Source: Bacteroidetes bacterium GWE2_42_24 (GTDB lineage: Bacteria > Bacteroidota > Bacteroidia > Bacteroidales > TTA-H9). Taken from it: DNA of 50,329 nt. The position numbers and the translations under genes were made by a program. Numbering within the stretch: position 1 is the stretch's first letter; every line of letters starts with the position of its first letter. The stretch is from positions 1 through 50,329 of the forward strand of contig MEOA01000035.1 in NCBI GenBank assembly GCA_001768515.1, in the 5' to 3' direction. Of this stretch, positions 9,314 through 17,693 are shown piece by piece. The notes below the pieces were generated by a model, which saw only the letters and a program-made list of their open reading frames with translations, had not been told where the DNA came from and did no database searches.

Positions 9314-10384
9314 CTATTCCTTTTCAGGAGGGATATCATCGAAGAGTTTGATGTTGAGTTTTTCGGCCCGTTCTTTCCACTTTTCACGTGCCAGTGCCTG
9401 GAGGTCGGTCTGTTTGTCGGATTCATCGATGATCTCCAGTCCGAGAATAGTCTCGATAATATCTTCCATGGTGGCAATCCCCTCCATTCCGCCATATTCA
9501 TCGACCACCAGTGAGATATGCTCCCTGGTTGACATCAGCTTTTCAAACAGGCGGGTAATAGCAAAGCTTTCATGGCACACCACGATGGGGCGTCGAATAT
9601 CGGCCAGCGTAAGATTGAACTGGTCGTTGGCAATCTTTTCGAGAAGGTCGTATTTCAGAATATAACCGGTAATGTTGTCCATATTGCCACGATAAACCGG
9701 AATACGGGAGAACCGGAAAAACTCTTTACGGGCAAAAAAATCTTTCAGGGTTTGCTCTTCAGGAGCTGCCAGAACAACAGTGCGTGGTGTCATGATGCTG
9801 CGTACCCTGATAGATTTCAGTCGAAGCAGGTTATCGATAATTTTACTTTCATTTTCATCGAAGACCCCTTCTTTTCTACCAAGATGGGTCATGGCCGAAA
9901 TCTCCTCACGACTCACAGAAGACACATTTTTAGGCCGTGAGATGAGCCTTGTAAAATAATCAGATAAAACGACCAACGGATAGGCAATCCACACCATACC
10001 CGTGATGACCCTTCCTGCCAGCGGAATAATTTGGCGCCAATAGTTAGCCCCGATACTCTTTGGCAGTATCTCTGAAAAAACCAGAATCACGAATGTAAGC
10101 CCACCCGATACAACACCAAACCAGGCCTCTCCCCATAAAAAGGTTGCCTGCGCACCAACACCTGCGGCGCCGATGGTATGTGCAATCGTATTAAGCGAAA
10201 GGATAGCCGAGAGAGGACGGTCTACATTGGTTTTCAACTTCAGCATCTGCCGGGCACCCCTGACACCCTTTTGATCAAGACTGTGCAGGTAAGAGAGTGA
10301 TGAAGTAAGTAAAACTGCTTCTGCAACGGAGCAAGTAAAAGACACAAACAACGCGAGAAACAGATAAACAAGCAACAGAACCAT
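9314..10384 (-). CDS. CNNM/DUF21 transmembrane protein with CBS pair (CorC/HlyC-like)
   Basis: A 356-residue inner-membrane protein. Residues 1 to about 150 form the CNNM (DUF21) domain with four hydrophobic segments. Residues from about 185 to 320 form two CBS motifs (RSIMTPRTVV and ISLVVDEYGGMEGIATMEDIIE). The family is linked to Mg2+/Co2+ efflux or ion homeostasis. It ends shortly after the CBS pair, so the C-terminal CorC_HlyC domain found in many relatives is absent; this short form is common in Bacteroidetes. It is 65 bp upstream of the nuclease gene on the same strand. Confidence 0.8.
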   Translation of the reverse strand: MVLLLVYLFLALFVSFTCSVAEAVLLTSSLSYLHSLDQKGVRGARQMLKLKTNVDRPLSAILSLNTIAHTIGAAGVGAQATFLWGEAWFGVVSGGLTFVILVFSEILPKSIGANYWRQIIPLAGRVITGMVWIAYPLVVLSDYFTRLISRPKNVSSVSREEISAMTHLGRKEGVFDENESKIIDNLLRLKSIRVRSIMTPRTVVLAAPEEQTLKDFFARKEFFRFSRIPVYRGNMDNITGYILKYDLLEKIANDQFNLTLADIRRPIVVCHESFAITRLFEKLMSTREHISLVVDEYGGMEGIATMEDIIETILGLEIIDESDKQTDLQALAREKWKERAEKLNIKLFDDIPPEKE

Positions 10385-10404
10385 GAGTCAGGATATTAGT
10401 TGCT

Positions 10405-10412
10405 CAAAGGTA
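10405..10412 (-). promoter_or_regulatory. Candidate -7 element for the CBS-domain gene
   Basis: The minus strand reads TACCTTTG, a full match to TAnnTTTG, 21 bp upstream of the start codon at 10384. A -33 TTTG is not evident at the expected spacing. Confidence 0.4.
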
Positions 10413-10820
10413 GAAAAATTGGATGATACCATCTAAAAAACCATACTACAGCAAATAAAACCCAATAAACGTAAAATCCCTGAATCTATTTAGAAGTAGT
10501 GGCCGGCATCGGATTCTGAGGCATAAAGCCACTGAATTTCAATAATTGACACAGAAAAGGTATTAACTTTGGCTTTAACGTGGACTTTTCCATATAGCGA
10601 TTAGTTTACTGGCCTATATTATTAAAAACCAGAGCAAAACCTTCATGTTCATAAGTGAAAGGCGGCGTTTATCGGCGACCAGAATAACTCAAACGATAGT
10701 CAGCACAAGTAAATGCAAAATCACAAAACCCGGAAAAATCACATTCATGCCGGACGAAGAAAATGTCAGGGTTAGCATGATAAGTATCAAGGAGGTTAGG
10801 TTCATTTACCATGCCCGTTT

Positions 10821-10852
10821 CTTGTGAATCTGAAAACAATTCCATACTTTTG
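10821..10852 (+). promoter_or_regulatory. Candidate promoter of the lysine fermentation cluster
   Basis: CTTG at 10821-10824 is followed after 20 nt by TACTTTTG at 10845-10852. This fits the Bacteroidetes -33 (TTTG, one mismatch) and -7 (TAnnTTTG, exact) elements at normal spacing. Transcription would start near 10858 and leave a leader of about 335 nt before atoD. Confidence 0.5.
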
Positions 10853-11087
10853 CAGAATCAGGAGTTGCTGTATTAGTATCCGAATGATACCACAGTCAGC
10901 CACTTAACAAACGATTCAGGTGTTACTTCATGATTGAGCGCATTGCCAGCAAATATCTGTCGTTCAATGCTGAACGAAATGAAATACTGAGGAATTCCGG
11001 TTTGGAGTTTACCTCAGGGGCATCTTATGCTTGTCGCCCATACCGCCTGAACGATTACATCTACGCTTTCTCGGTACATCTTTGTCC

Positions 11088-11101
11088 TGGTTGATCAACC
11101 A
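11088..11101. promoter_or_regulatory. Palindromic operator candidate in the atoD leader
   Basis: TGGTTGATCAACCA is a perfect 14-bp palindrome of the TGGT-N6-ACCA type, which resembles sites bound by GntR/FadR-type dimers. It lies 93 bp upstream of the atoD start and downstream of the promoter candidate, so a bound protein could act as a roadblock. No regulator gene of that family is in the window. Confidence 0.35.
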
Positions 11102-11193
11102 CAACCCGGCAGCATCATGCGTCCGTAGCCCAAAGTGGGTCTCGTTACGACTATTTGATACCATCTTCATCAATAATTCACAATCATCAATTA

Positions 11194-11841
11194 ATGAATA
11201 AAATAATCACCGTTGAACAGGCTGTTGAACATGTAAAAGACGGCATGACGCTTATGATTGGCGGCTTCATGGTGTGCGGCTCACCCACCGGCATCATCAA
11301 GGCATTGGTAGAAAAAGGGGTAAAAAATCTTACCGTTGTGTGCAACGACACCGGCTTTCCCGACAGGGGAATTGGCCTTTTGGTAGCCAACCACATGGTG
11401 AAAAAAATCATTGTCTCACATATCGGAACGAACCCCCTGACCATAGAGCAGATCAACAAAGGCGAGATGGAAGTAGAATTCTGTCCGCAAGGTACTCTGG
11501 CCGAACGTGTAAGGGCAGGTGGAGCAGGCCTAGGCGGTATTCTGACACCAACCGGATTAGGGACATTGGTGCAGGAAGGTAAAGCGGTGATCAATGTAGA
11601 TGGAAAAGACTATCTGCTCGAGAAACCCATCCGCGCAGATATAGCACTGATAAAAGGGAGCGTGGCCGATGCCTCAGGCAATATTGTTTACAAAGGCACC
11701 ACACAGAATTTCAATCCATTAATGGCATCTGCAGCCGATTTGGTGATCGCGGAAGTTGACAGGCTGGTAGAAACTGGTCATTTAGTTCCCGAATCGATTA
11801 ATACTCCCGGTATCTTTGTAGATTATCTCGTGGAGAGATAG
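11194..11841 (+). CDS. atoD: Butyrate-acetoacetate CoA-transferase, subunit A
   Basis: A 215-residue alpha subunit of a family I CoA-transferase. With AtoA it moves CoA from butyryl-CoA to acetoacetate, releasing butyrate and giving acetoacetyl-CoA. The sequence shows the conserved GGFMVCGSP loop near residues 21-29, CNDTGFPDRGIG, and the EFCPQGTLAERVRAGGAG block typical of subunit A. The start at ATG 11194 (MNKIITVEQA) matches the usual N-terminus; the upstream in-frame ATG at 11155 would add 13 atypical residues. It opens the lysine cluster, but its partner atoA lies about 9.7 kb downstream after the kam genes. Confidence 0.9.
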   Translation: MNKIITVEQAVEHVKDGMTLMIGGFMVCGSPTGIIKALVEKGVKNLTVVCNDTGFPDRGIGLLVANHMVKKIIVSHIGTNPLTIEQINKGEMEVEFCPQGTLAERVRAGGAGLGGILTPTGLGTLVQEGKAVINVDGKDYLLEKPIRADIALIKGSVADASGNIVYKGTTQNFNPLMASAADLVIAEVDRLVETGHLVPESINTPGIFVDYLVER

Positions 11842-11967
11842 AAAGAGATTTCTTGTTTCCGACAGCGTGATCATACACTTCGTCACAATCGGAAAACAAA
11901 AACACACAATTCTGGTGTTAATTTTGAAAATTGAATTTCGAACATTTAATTCTAAACAATTAATAAA

Positions 11968-12354
11968 ATGAAACAAGCCCTGATTCGTCTGCGCATGAGT
12001 TCGCATGACGCCCACTACGGTGGCAACTTAGTTGATGGAGCCAAGATGCTTCAACTTTTTGGAGATGTAGCGACTGAATTGCTCATCGATCTTGATGGCG
12101 ACGAAGGTCTTTTCAAGGCCTATGATATGGTTGAGTTCATTGCACCTGTTTATGCAGGCGATTATATTGAGGCAGTTGGTGAGATCACTCATGTTGGGAA
12201 TACTTCGCGCAAGATGAAATTTGAAGCCCGTAAAGTGATTGTACCGCGTGCAGATATTTCCGATTCAGCTGCCGATGTACTGGCTGAACCGATTGTCGTG
12301 TGTCGCGCCACAGGAACCTGCGTGACCCCAAAAAATAACCAGCGCAAACCTTAA
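11968..12354 (+). CDS. kal: 3-aminobutyryl-CoA ammonia-lyase
   Basis: A 128-residue single hotdog-fold protein. It removes ammonia from L-3-aminobutyryl-CoA to give crotonyl-CoA. The family N-terminus ([20 protein letters not shown]) is clear, followed by the hotdog core ([31 protein letters not shown]). Length equals the family norm. It is 12 bp upstream of kce, the enzyme that makes its substrate. The spacer from atoD (126 bp) is the largest between the first genes and could contain an internal promoter, though I see no good -7 box. Confidence 0.9.
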   Translation: MKQALIRLRMSSHDAHYGGNLVDGAKMLQLFGDVATELLIDLDGDEGLFKAYDMVEFIAPVYAGDYIEAVGEITHVGNTSRKMKFEARKVIVPRADISDSAADVLAEPIVVCRATGTCVTPKNNQRKP

Positions 12355-12366
12355 TCTCTTAATATC

Positions 12367-13185
12367 ATGGAAAAACTTATCATTACTGCTGCTATTTCAG
12401 GCGCCGAGGTCACTAAAGAGATGAATCCGGCAGTGCCTTATACCATTGAAGAATTTGTTCGTGAAGCAGGTTTGGCCTATGAAGCGGGAGCCTCCATCAT
12501 TCATTTACATGTACGTTGGGACGATGGCCGCCCTACGCAAGACCGTGAAAGGTTTCGCGCGGTAATGGAGGCCATCAGAGCCAAATACCCCGAACTCATC
12601 ATCCAGCCCTCTACAGGAGGTGCCGTCGGGATGAGCAACGATGAGCGGCTTCAACCTACGGAGCTAAAACCCGAGATGGCTACCCTTGACTGTGGTACCC
12701 TGAATTTTGGTGGTGATGAAGTTTTTGAGAATACAGAAAACACTATTAAGTATTTTGGTAAGCGGATGATTGATCTGGGTATTAAGCCCGAACTGGAGGT
12801 CTTCGATAAGAGCATGATCGACATGGCACTTCGTCTTCACAAAAAAGGGTTCATTAAGAGTCCGATGCACTTTGATCTGGTGATGGGTGTCAATGGAGGC
12901 ATCACGGGCAATTTGCGTGATTTCATCTTCCTACGTGAAAGCCTTCCATCCGATGCAACCTATACGGTAGCAGGCGTTGGACGCTTTGAGTTCACCTTAG
13001 CTGCGGCTGCCATCATCGATGGAGGTAACGTCAGGGTTGGACTCGAAGACAACGTATATATCAGCAAGGGAGTACCTGCCAGTTCGAACGGTGAACTTGT
13101 CGGGAAGGTAGTCCGCCTGGCCAAAGAATTCGGTCGTGAGATTGCCACTCCCGCCGAAGCAAGAAAAATACTTGGGTTGGCATAA
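12367..13185 (+). CDS. kce: 3-keto-5-aminohexanoate cleavage enzyme
   Basis: A 272-residue BKACE (DUF849) family TIM-barrel, Zn-dependent. It condenses 5-amino-3-oxohexanoate with acetyl-CoA to give L-3-aminobutyryl-CoA and acetoacetate without a classical aldolase step. Visible active-site residues are Glu14, the metal pair His46/His48 in IIHLHVR, and Glu227 in GLEDN, all at positions expected for characterised Kce. No truncation is seen. It sits between kal and kdd, so substrate supply and product use are adjacent. Confidence 0.93.
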   Translation: MEKLIITAAISGAEVTKEMNPAVPYTIEEFVREAGLAYEAGASIIHLHVRWDDGRPTQDRERFRAVMEAIRAKYPELIIQPSTGGAVGMSNDERLQPTELKPEMATLDCGTLNFGGDEVFENTENTIKYFGKRMIDLGIKPELEVFDKSMIDMALRLHKKGFIKSPMHFDLVMGVNGGITGNLRDFIFLRESLPSDATYTVAGVGRFEFTLAAAAIIDGGNVRVGLEDNVYISKGVPASSNGELVGKVVRLAKEFGREIATPAEARKILGLA

Positions 13186-13261
13186 CCCTAATGCCATTTA
13201 AGGATCGGCATATCCATCAATATATATAATTAGTTAATAAAATAATTACCAATACATTACC

Positions 13262-14302
13262 ATGAAAAAAGGAAGCAAATACGGTATTCACCGTGTAATA
13301 GAGCCAAAGGGCGTTTTACCTCAGCCTGCCAATAAGATCGACAACAACATGGACGAGATCTACGATAATGAGATACTTATCGACGTACAGACCCTCAACA
13401 TCGACTCCGCCAGTTTCACCCAGATTGAAGAGCAGGCAGGAGGAAATCATGCCAAGATTGCTGAAATCATGCTTGACATCGTTGCCAAACAGGGCAAACA
13501 CCGCAATCCCGTTACCGGTTCAGGCGGCATGCTGCTCGGCACAGTTGAAAAGATTGGTGATGCGCTGAAAGGAAAGATCGACCTGAAGGAAGGCGACAGA
13601 ATTGCCACACTGGTCAGCCTCTCCCTTACTCCGCTGCGCATTGACAAGATCAAAGAGATTCGTAGCGACATCGATCAGGTTGATATTGACGGGAAAGCCA
13701 TCCTTTTTGAGAGTGGCATCTATGCCAAAATTCCTGATGATATGCCCGCGACGTTAGCTTTATCGGCCTTGGATGTTGCAGGAGCTCCTGCTCAGACAGC
13801 CAAGCTGGTAAAACCCGGCGATATAGTACTCATCATTGGTGCAGGTGGTAAATCAGGTATGTTGTGCTGCTATGAAGCCAAGAAAAGGGCCGGCGTAACG
13901 GGGAAAGTCATCGGACTCTGCCATAGCGAAAGAAGCACTAAACGACTGATAGAGCTTGGTTTCTGCGATTACGTATTTGCAGCCGACGCCACACAACCTG
14001 TTGCCGTTCTTGAAAAAATCGAAGAACTCACCAATGGACACATGGCCGATGTGACCATCAACAACGTCAACATCACCGATACCGAGATGACCAGCATCCT
14101 TTGCACCAAGAACGATGGCGTAGTCTATTTCTTCTCCATGGCGACCAGCTTCACCAAGGCAGCCCTTGGTGCCGAAGGTGTCGGCAGCGATGTGACCATG
14201 ATTGTTGGAAACGGCTATACCAAAGGACACGCAGAAATTACGCTGCAGTTGCTTCGCGAAAGCGAAAAGCTACGCAAGGTATTTACCGAATTATACGCAT
14301 AA
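13262..14302 (+). CDS. kdd: 3,5-diaminohexanoate dehydrogenase, first copy
   Basis: A 346-residue NAD(P)-dependent enzyme that oxidatively deaminates L-erythro-3,5-diaminohexanoate to 5-amino-3-oxohexanoate. It starts with the family signature MKKGSKYGIHRVIEP. It has the conserved NPVTGSGGMLLGTV block, the ALDVAGAPAQ segment, a nucleotide-binding GAGGKSGML loop near residue 195, and the strongly conserved FSMATSFTKAALGAEGVG near the C-terminus. It is followed by a GC-rich hairpin and then by a second, closely related copy. The start is unambiguous. Confidence 0.92.
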   Translation: MKKGSKYGIHRVIEPKGVLPQPANKIDNNMDEIYDNEILIDVQTLNIDSASFTQIEEQAGGNHAKIAEIMLDIVAKQGKHRNPVTGSGGMLLGTVEKIGDALKGKIDLKEGDRIATLVSLSLTPLRIDKIKEIRSDIDQVDIDGKAILFESGIYAKIPDDMPATLALSALDVAGAPAQTAKLVKPGDIVLIIGAGGKSGMLCCYEAKKRAGVTGKVIGLCHSERSTKRLIELGFCDYVFAADATQPVAVLEKIEELTNGHMADVTINNVNITDTEMTSILCTKNDGVVYFFSMATSFTKAALGAEGVGSDVTMIVGNGYTKGHAEITLQLLRESEKLRKVFTELYA

Positions 14303-14309
14303 ACAGACG

Positions 14310-14337
14310 GCGGGTGTGGCAATTCAGCCACACCCGC
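14310..14337 (+). terminator. Perfect hairpin between the two kdd copies
   Basis: GCGGGTGTGGC (14310-14320) and GCCACACCCGC (14327-14337) form a perfect 11-bp GC-rich stem with a 6-nt loop (AATTCA), starting 8 nt after the first kdd stop. The downstream TCTCTTATCTTTT is only moderately T-rich. It may act as a partial terminator or a 3' end-stabilising structure rather than a full stop, because the cluster continues 22 bp later. Confidence 0.6.
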
Positions 14338-14358
14338 TCTCTTATCTTTTCTCAAGGA

Positions 14359-15393
14359 ATGAAAAAAGGATGCCGTTACGGAACTCACCGTGTAACAGAA
14401 CCGCAGGGAACATTACCCCAGCCGGCACTTCGGCTCGATAACACCATGGAGATATACGACAATGAAGCCCTTATTGCCGTGAGTACGCTCAATATAGACT
14501 CGGCCAGCTATACCCAGATTAAACAAATCTGCGGTAGTGATGCGGAAAAGATGAAGGCGATGATACTCGATATCGTCTCAACCCGCGGTAAGCTGCAGAA
14601 TCCTGTCACTGGTTCGGGTGGAATGCTGTTGGGAACCATTAGGGAGATCGGACCTGAATTCCACAATAAATCTTTGAAAAAAGGCGATAAGATTGCAACG
14701 CTGGTTTCGCTGTCACTTACCCCGCTCAAAATATATAAAATTAACCATCTTGACCCCAATTCAGACCAGATTGACGTAGAGGCTGAGGCTATTCTGTTTG
14801 ACAGCGGCCTGTTTGCCAGATTACCTGATGATATTCCCGAAAAGCTGGCACTGGCAGCGCTCGATGTAGCCGGAGCACCAGCGCAGGTCGACAGATTGGT
14901 TAAAGAAGGCGACGTAGTATGCATTATTGGCGGAGGCGGTAAATCAGGGATATTATGCTGCTATCAGGCCATGAAAAATGCAGGGCCTTACGGCCGGGTT
15001 ATTGTGGTAGAATACGCTGAAGCAAATGCACAAAGGATCCGTGACCTCCGCCTGGCAACTGATGTCATTGTGGCTGATGCCACCAACGTAATGGATGTGT
15101 ACAACAAGGTTAAAGCCATCACAGGCGAAAGAGGTTGCGATGTGACCATCAACAACGTGAATGTACCCTCAACTGAAATGACCTCTATCCTGATCACCAA
15201 GGGACAAGGGTGCGTGTATTTCTTTTCGATGGCCACCAGCTTTACCAAAGCTGCCCTTGGCGCCGAGGGAGTTGGAAAAGACATCAACCTGATCGTGGGC
15301 AATGGTTATGCAAAGGGGCATGCCGACCTTACCCTGAATATTATCCGCGAATCAAAACCCATCCGCGAATTGTTTGAAAAAATATATGTTTAG
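14359..15393 (+). CDS. kdd: 3,5-diaminohexanoate dehydrogenase, second copy
   Basis: A 344-residue paralogue of the preceding gene; by eye about two-thirds of residues are identical along the full length. All family blocks are kept: MKKGCRYGTHRVTEP, NPVTGSGGMLLGTI, ALDVAGAPAQ, the GGGGKSGIL nucleotide-binding loop, and FSMATSFTKAALGAEGVG. ATG 14359 is the proper start; longer readings begin in the previous gene. Most divergence is in residues 55-75, 110-135 and 205-235, the last being around the cofactor domain. It may differ in cofactor preference, stereoisomer or assembly (hetero-oligomer). It is followed 17 bp later by kamA. Confidence 0.9.
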   Translation: MKKGCRYGTHRVTEPQGTLPQPALRLDNTMEIYDNEALIAVSTLNIDSASYTQIKQICGSDAEKMKAMILDIVSTRGKLQNPVTGSGGMLLGTIREIGPEFHNKSLKKGDKIATLVSLSLTPLKIYKINHLDPNSDQIDVEAEAILFDSGLFARLPDDIPEKLALAALDVAGAPAQVDRLVKEGDVVCIIGGGGKSGILCCYQAMKNAGPYGRVIVVEYAEANAQRIRDLRLATDVIVADATNVMDVYNKVKAITGERGCDVTINNVNVPSTEMTSILITKGQGCVYFFSMATSFTKAALGAEGVGKDINLIVGNGYAKGHADLTLNIIRESKPIRELFEKIYV

Positions 15394-15410
15394 ACTAAAA
15401 TAATCACCCC

Positions 15411-16655
15411 ATGGCAAAAAGCAGAAGACAAGAAATGTTCCCCACCGTCACCGACGAACAGTGGAACGATTGGAAATGGCAGGTTCGCAACCGCATCGAG
15501 ACATTGGATGAGCTGAAGAAATACATCAGCCTCACACCCGCCGAGGAAGAAGGCGTTGCCAAATCGCTGGCAACACTTCGCATGGCTATCACACCATACT
15601 ATATGTCGCTTATCGATCCAAATGATCCGAATTGCCCGGTACGTAAGCAATCTATTCCAACAGGTGCTGAGACATATCAGGCTGCTGCCGATCTGCTGGA
15701 TCCCTTACATGAAGATGAGGACTCCCCTGTTCCGGGGCTCACCCACAGGTATCCCGACCGTGTGCTGTTTCTCATTACAGATATGTGTTCGATGTATTGC
15801 CGTCATTGCACCCGCAGGCGCTTTGCAGGACAACACGATGCGGCCACGCCTGAAACAAATATCGATAAAGGCATCGAATACATTGCCAATACACCACAGG
15901 TACGCGACGTGCTCCTTTCAGGTGGTGATGCCTTATTGATCAGCGACAATAAATTAGAGAGCATCATCAAACGTTTACGTGCGATACCTCACGTAGAGAT
16001 TATCAGGATTGGCACACGTACACCGGTGGTTTGCCCTCAACGTATTACCGATGATCTGGTGAACATGCTGAAGAAATACCACCCCCTCTGGCTCAACACT
16101 CATTTCAACCACTCCAACGAGATTACGCCTGAATCAATCGAGGCATGCAATAAGATGGCCAATGCCGGTATCCCGCTGGGCAACCAAAGCGTACTACTAC
16201 GTGGCGTGAACGATTGCATACACGTGATGAAGCGCTTGGTGCATGACCTCGTGAAAATGCGCGTAAGGCCTTATTATATCTACCAGTGCGACCTGTCAAT
16301 GGGTCTCGAACATTTCCGCACACCCGTTTCAAAAGGGATCGAAATCATCGAGGGCTTGCGTGGCCACACCTCAGGATATGCGGTGCCCACCTTTGTTGTC
16401 GATGCCCCCGGTGGTGGAGGCAAGACACCTGTCATGCCGCAATACGTGGTGAGTCAGGCTCCCGGCAAAATAGTCCTTCGCAACTTCGAGGGAGTAATCA
16501 CCACTTATACCGAACCGATGGATTATAAGAACGAATGCCACTGCCCGGATTGCGAAAAGCCAATGCTCGAAGGTGTTGCCGGACTATTACAAGGTAACCG
16601 TCTGGCCATTGAACCGGCTGAATTGCCACGAAAAAATCGTCACACGAAACACTAA
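15411..16655 (+). CDS. kamA: L-lysine 2,3-aminomutase
   Basis: A 414-residue radical SAM, PLP-dependent enzyme that converts L-lysine to L-beta-lysine, the entry step of the pathway. The radical SAM cluster is Cys126, Cys130 and Cys133 (CSMYCRHC). The PLP lysine is Lys338 in PGGGGKTP. The substrate-binding aspartates are Asp294 and Asp331. All are one residue offset from the characterised clostridial enzyme. Near the C-terminus CHCPDC offers a Cys-rich motif found in the family. It is full length and 2 bp upstream of kamB. Confidence 0.96.
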   Translation: MAKSRRQEMFPTVTDEQWNDWKWQVRNRIETLDELKKYISLTPAEEEGVAKSLATLRMAITPYYMSLIDPNDPNCPVRKQSIPTGAETYQAAADLLDPLHEDEDSPVPGLTHRYPDRVLFLITDMCSMYCRHCTRRRFAGQHDAATPETNIDKGIEYIANTPQVRDVLLSGGDALLISDNKLESIIKRLRAIPHVEIIRIGTRTPVVCPQRITDDLVNMLKKYHPLWLNTHFNHSNEITPESIEACNKMANAGIPLGNQSVLLRGVNDCIHVMKRLVHDLVKMRVRPYYIYQCDLSMGLEHFRTPVSKGIEIIEGLRGHTSGYAVPTFVVDAPGGGGKTPVMPQYVVSQAPGKIVLRNFEGVITTYTEPMDYKNECHCPDCEKPMLEGVAGLLQGNRLAIEPAELPRKNRHTKH

Positions 16656-16657
16656 AC

Positions 16658-17668
16658 ATGCCATTTACCGGCGACATACTGAATTATGGAAGTCTCTCCA
16701 TCGTTGGTGTAGAAAAGAATACCGGGAAGACCGAATGCCTAAACTACATCATCCGACGCCTCCGCGACAAGGGTGTATCAATTGCCCTCACATCGCTGGG
16801 TATCGATGGAGAATCCTGTGATCAGGTGACTGGAACAAGGAAGCCGGAAATTGAGATTTTTAAACCAATGATGTTCGTGACATCAGAGAGCCATTTTCGG
16901 CAACGACGTTTTCTGGCAGAAATTCTTGATGTATCAGGACGCTCCACTGCATTGGGGCGTCTTGTTACAGCCCGCGCACTGGAATCTGGAAAAGTATTGC
17001 TATCAGGACCGTCTGACACCAACTCTCTCAAAAATTTAATTACAGGGCTTAAATCTCGTGGTGTTGAACTTACGCTGGTTGATGGTGCCTTGTCAAGAAA
17101 AAGTATTGGGTCGCCAGCTGTGACCGACGCCATGATTCTGGCAACCGGAGCAGCATGGTCGGCCAACATCCCCACGCTTGTCAGAAAGACGAAATTCATC
17201 TGTGATCTCATCGCCCTGCCTTCCATTGAGCCCATTCTTCGTGACCGGCTTTTATCTGCCAACTCGATCTGTTCGATCAATACAAAAGGTGTGGTTACCA
17301 ATCTGCAAATCAACTCCCTCTTCGGAATAGAACAAAAGGAGGTTGATTTGTTTGGACATGGGTTTACGTTGTTCGTTCCCGGTGCAGTGACCGATAAACT
17401 GCTTAACCATTTGAAAGTCCTGAAAGATATTGTAAGAATAAAACTTATCGTGAGAGACTTCACCAGGATATTTGCCTCTCCTGAAGTATATGCACAATTT
17501 GTACAACGTGGCGGCACCATTGAAGTCCTCCTCCAGACTAAACTACTCGCCATCTGTATTAACCCCACTGCTCCCGACGGAACAGTACTAAACTCTGAAC
17601 GTTTGCGTGAAGCTCTGAATGAAAGAATAAATCTCCCGATCTGGGATGTCCGGAAACTGGCTGGTTAA
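16658..17668 (+). CDS. kamB: Lysine 5,6-aminomutase reactivase subunit KamB
   Basis: A 336-residue protein found with kamC in lysine-fermentation clusters. The pair is annotated as the reactivase that restores the B12-dependent lysine 5,6-aminomutase after inactivation. A P-loop-like motif GVEKNTGKT occupies residues 17-25 and should bind nucleotide. The remainder shows an alpha/beta pattern without motifs I can name (VLLSGPSD, LTLVDGALSRK). It begins 2 bp after kamA. Its stop codon lies inside a perfect 18-bp palindrome. The identification rests on position and the P-loop plus family resemblance. Confidence 0.8.
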   Translation: MPFTGDILNYGSLSIVGVEKNTGKTECLNYIIRRLRDKGVSIALTSLGIDGESCDQVTGTRKPEIEIFKPMMFVTSESHFRQRRFLAEILDVSGRSTALGRLVTARALESGKVLLSGPSDTNSLKNLITGLKSRGVELTLVDGALSRKSIGSPAVTDAMILATGAAWSANIPTLVRKTKFICDLIALPSIEPILRDRLLSANSICSINTKGVVTNLQINSLFGIEQKEVDLFGHGFTLFVPGAVTDKLLNHLKVLKDIVRIKLIVRDFTRIFASPEVYAQFVQRGGTIEVLLQTKLLAICINPTAPDGTVLNSERLREALNERINLPIWDVRKLAG

Positions 17669-17675
17669 CCAGCCA
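17658..17675. repeat. 18-bp perfect palindrome over the kamB stop codon
   Basis: TGGCTGGTTAACCAGCCA is its own reverse complement, with the kamB stop TAA (17666-17668) at the centre. It ends 18 bp before the kamC start at 17694. In mRNA it would give a short hairpin and could influence termination or re-initiation between kamB and kamC. Confidence 0.6.
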
Positions 17676-17693
17676 AATAGCAGACCTGATATA

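Larger units (their letters stand above)
10385..11193. other. Divergent intergenic region and long leader of the lysine cluster
   Basis: About 810 bp between divergent genes. It holds a -7 element for the leftward gene and a promoter candidate for the rightward cluster (10821-10852), followed by about 340 nt of leader before atoD. The leader has a 14-bp palindrome (11088-11101) and a 54-codon open frame at 10931-11095 that resembles no known protein. I see no cobalamin or lysine riboswitch core. Confidence 0.5.

Noticed and set aside
10645..10827. 60-codon frame rich in Arg, Ser and Ile
   Set aside because: It overlaps the -33 side of the cluster promoter and shows no domain; it looks like random translation.
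10931..11095. 54-codon open frame in the atoD leader
   Set aside because: It has no family resemblance, no ribosome-binding region and composition like flanking DNA. It may be chance, so I left it as part of the leader description.
10853..11193. Cobalamin or lysine riboswitch for the B12-dependent lysine pathway
   Set aside because: I searched the leader for the B12-box and L-box core patterns and did not find them.
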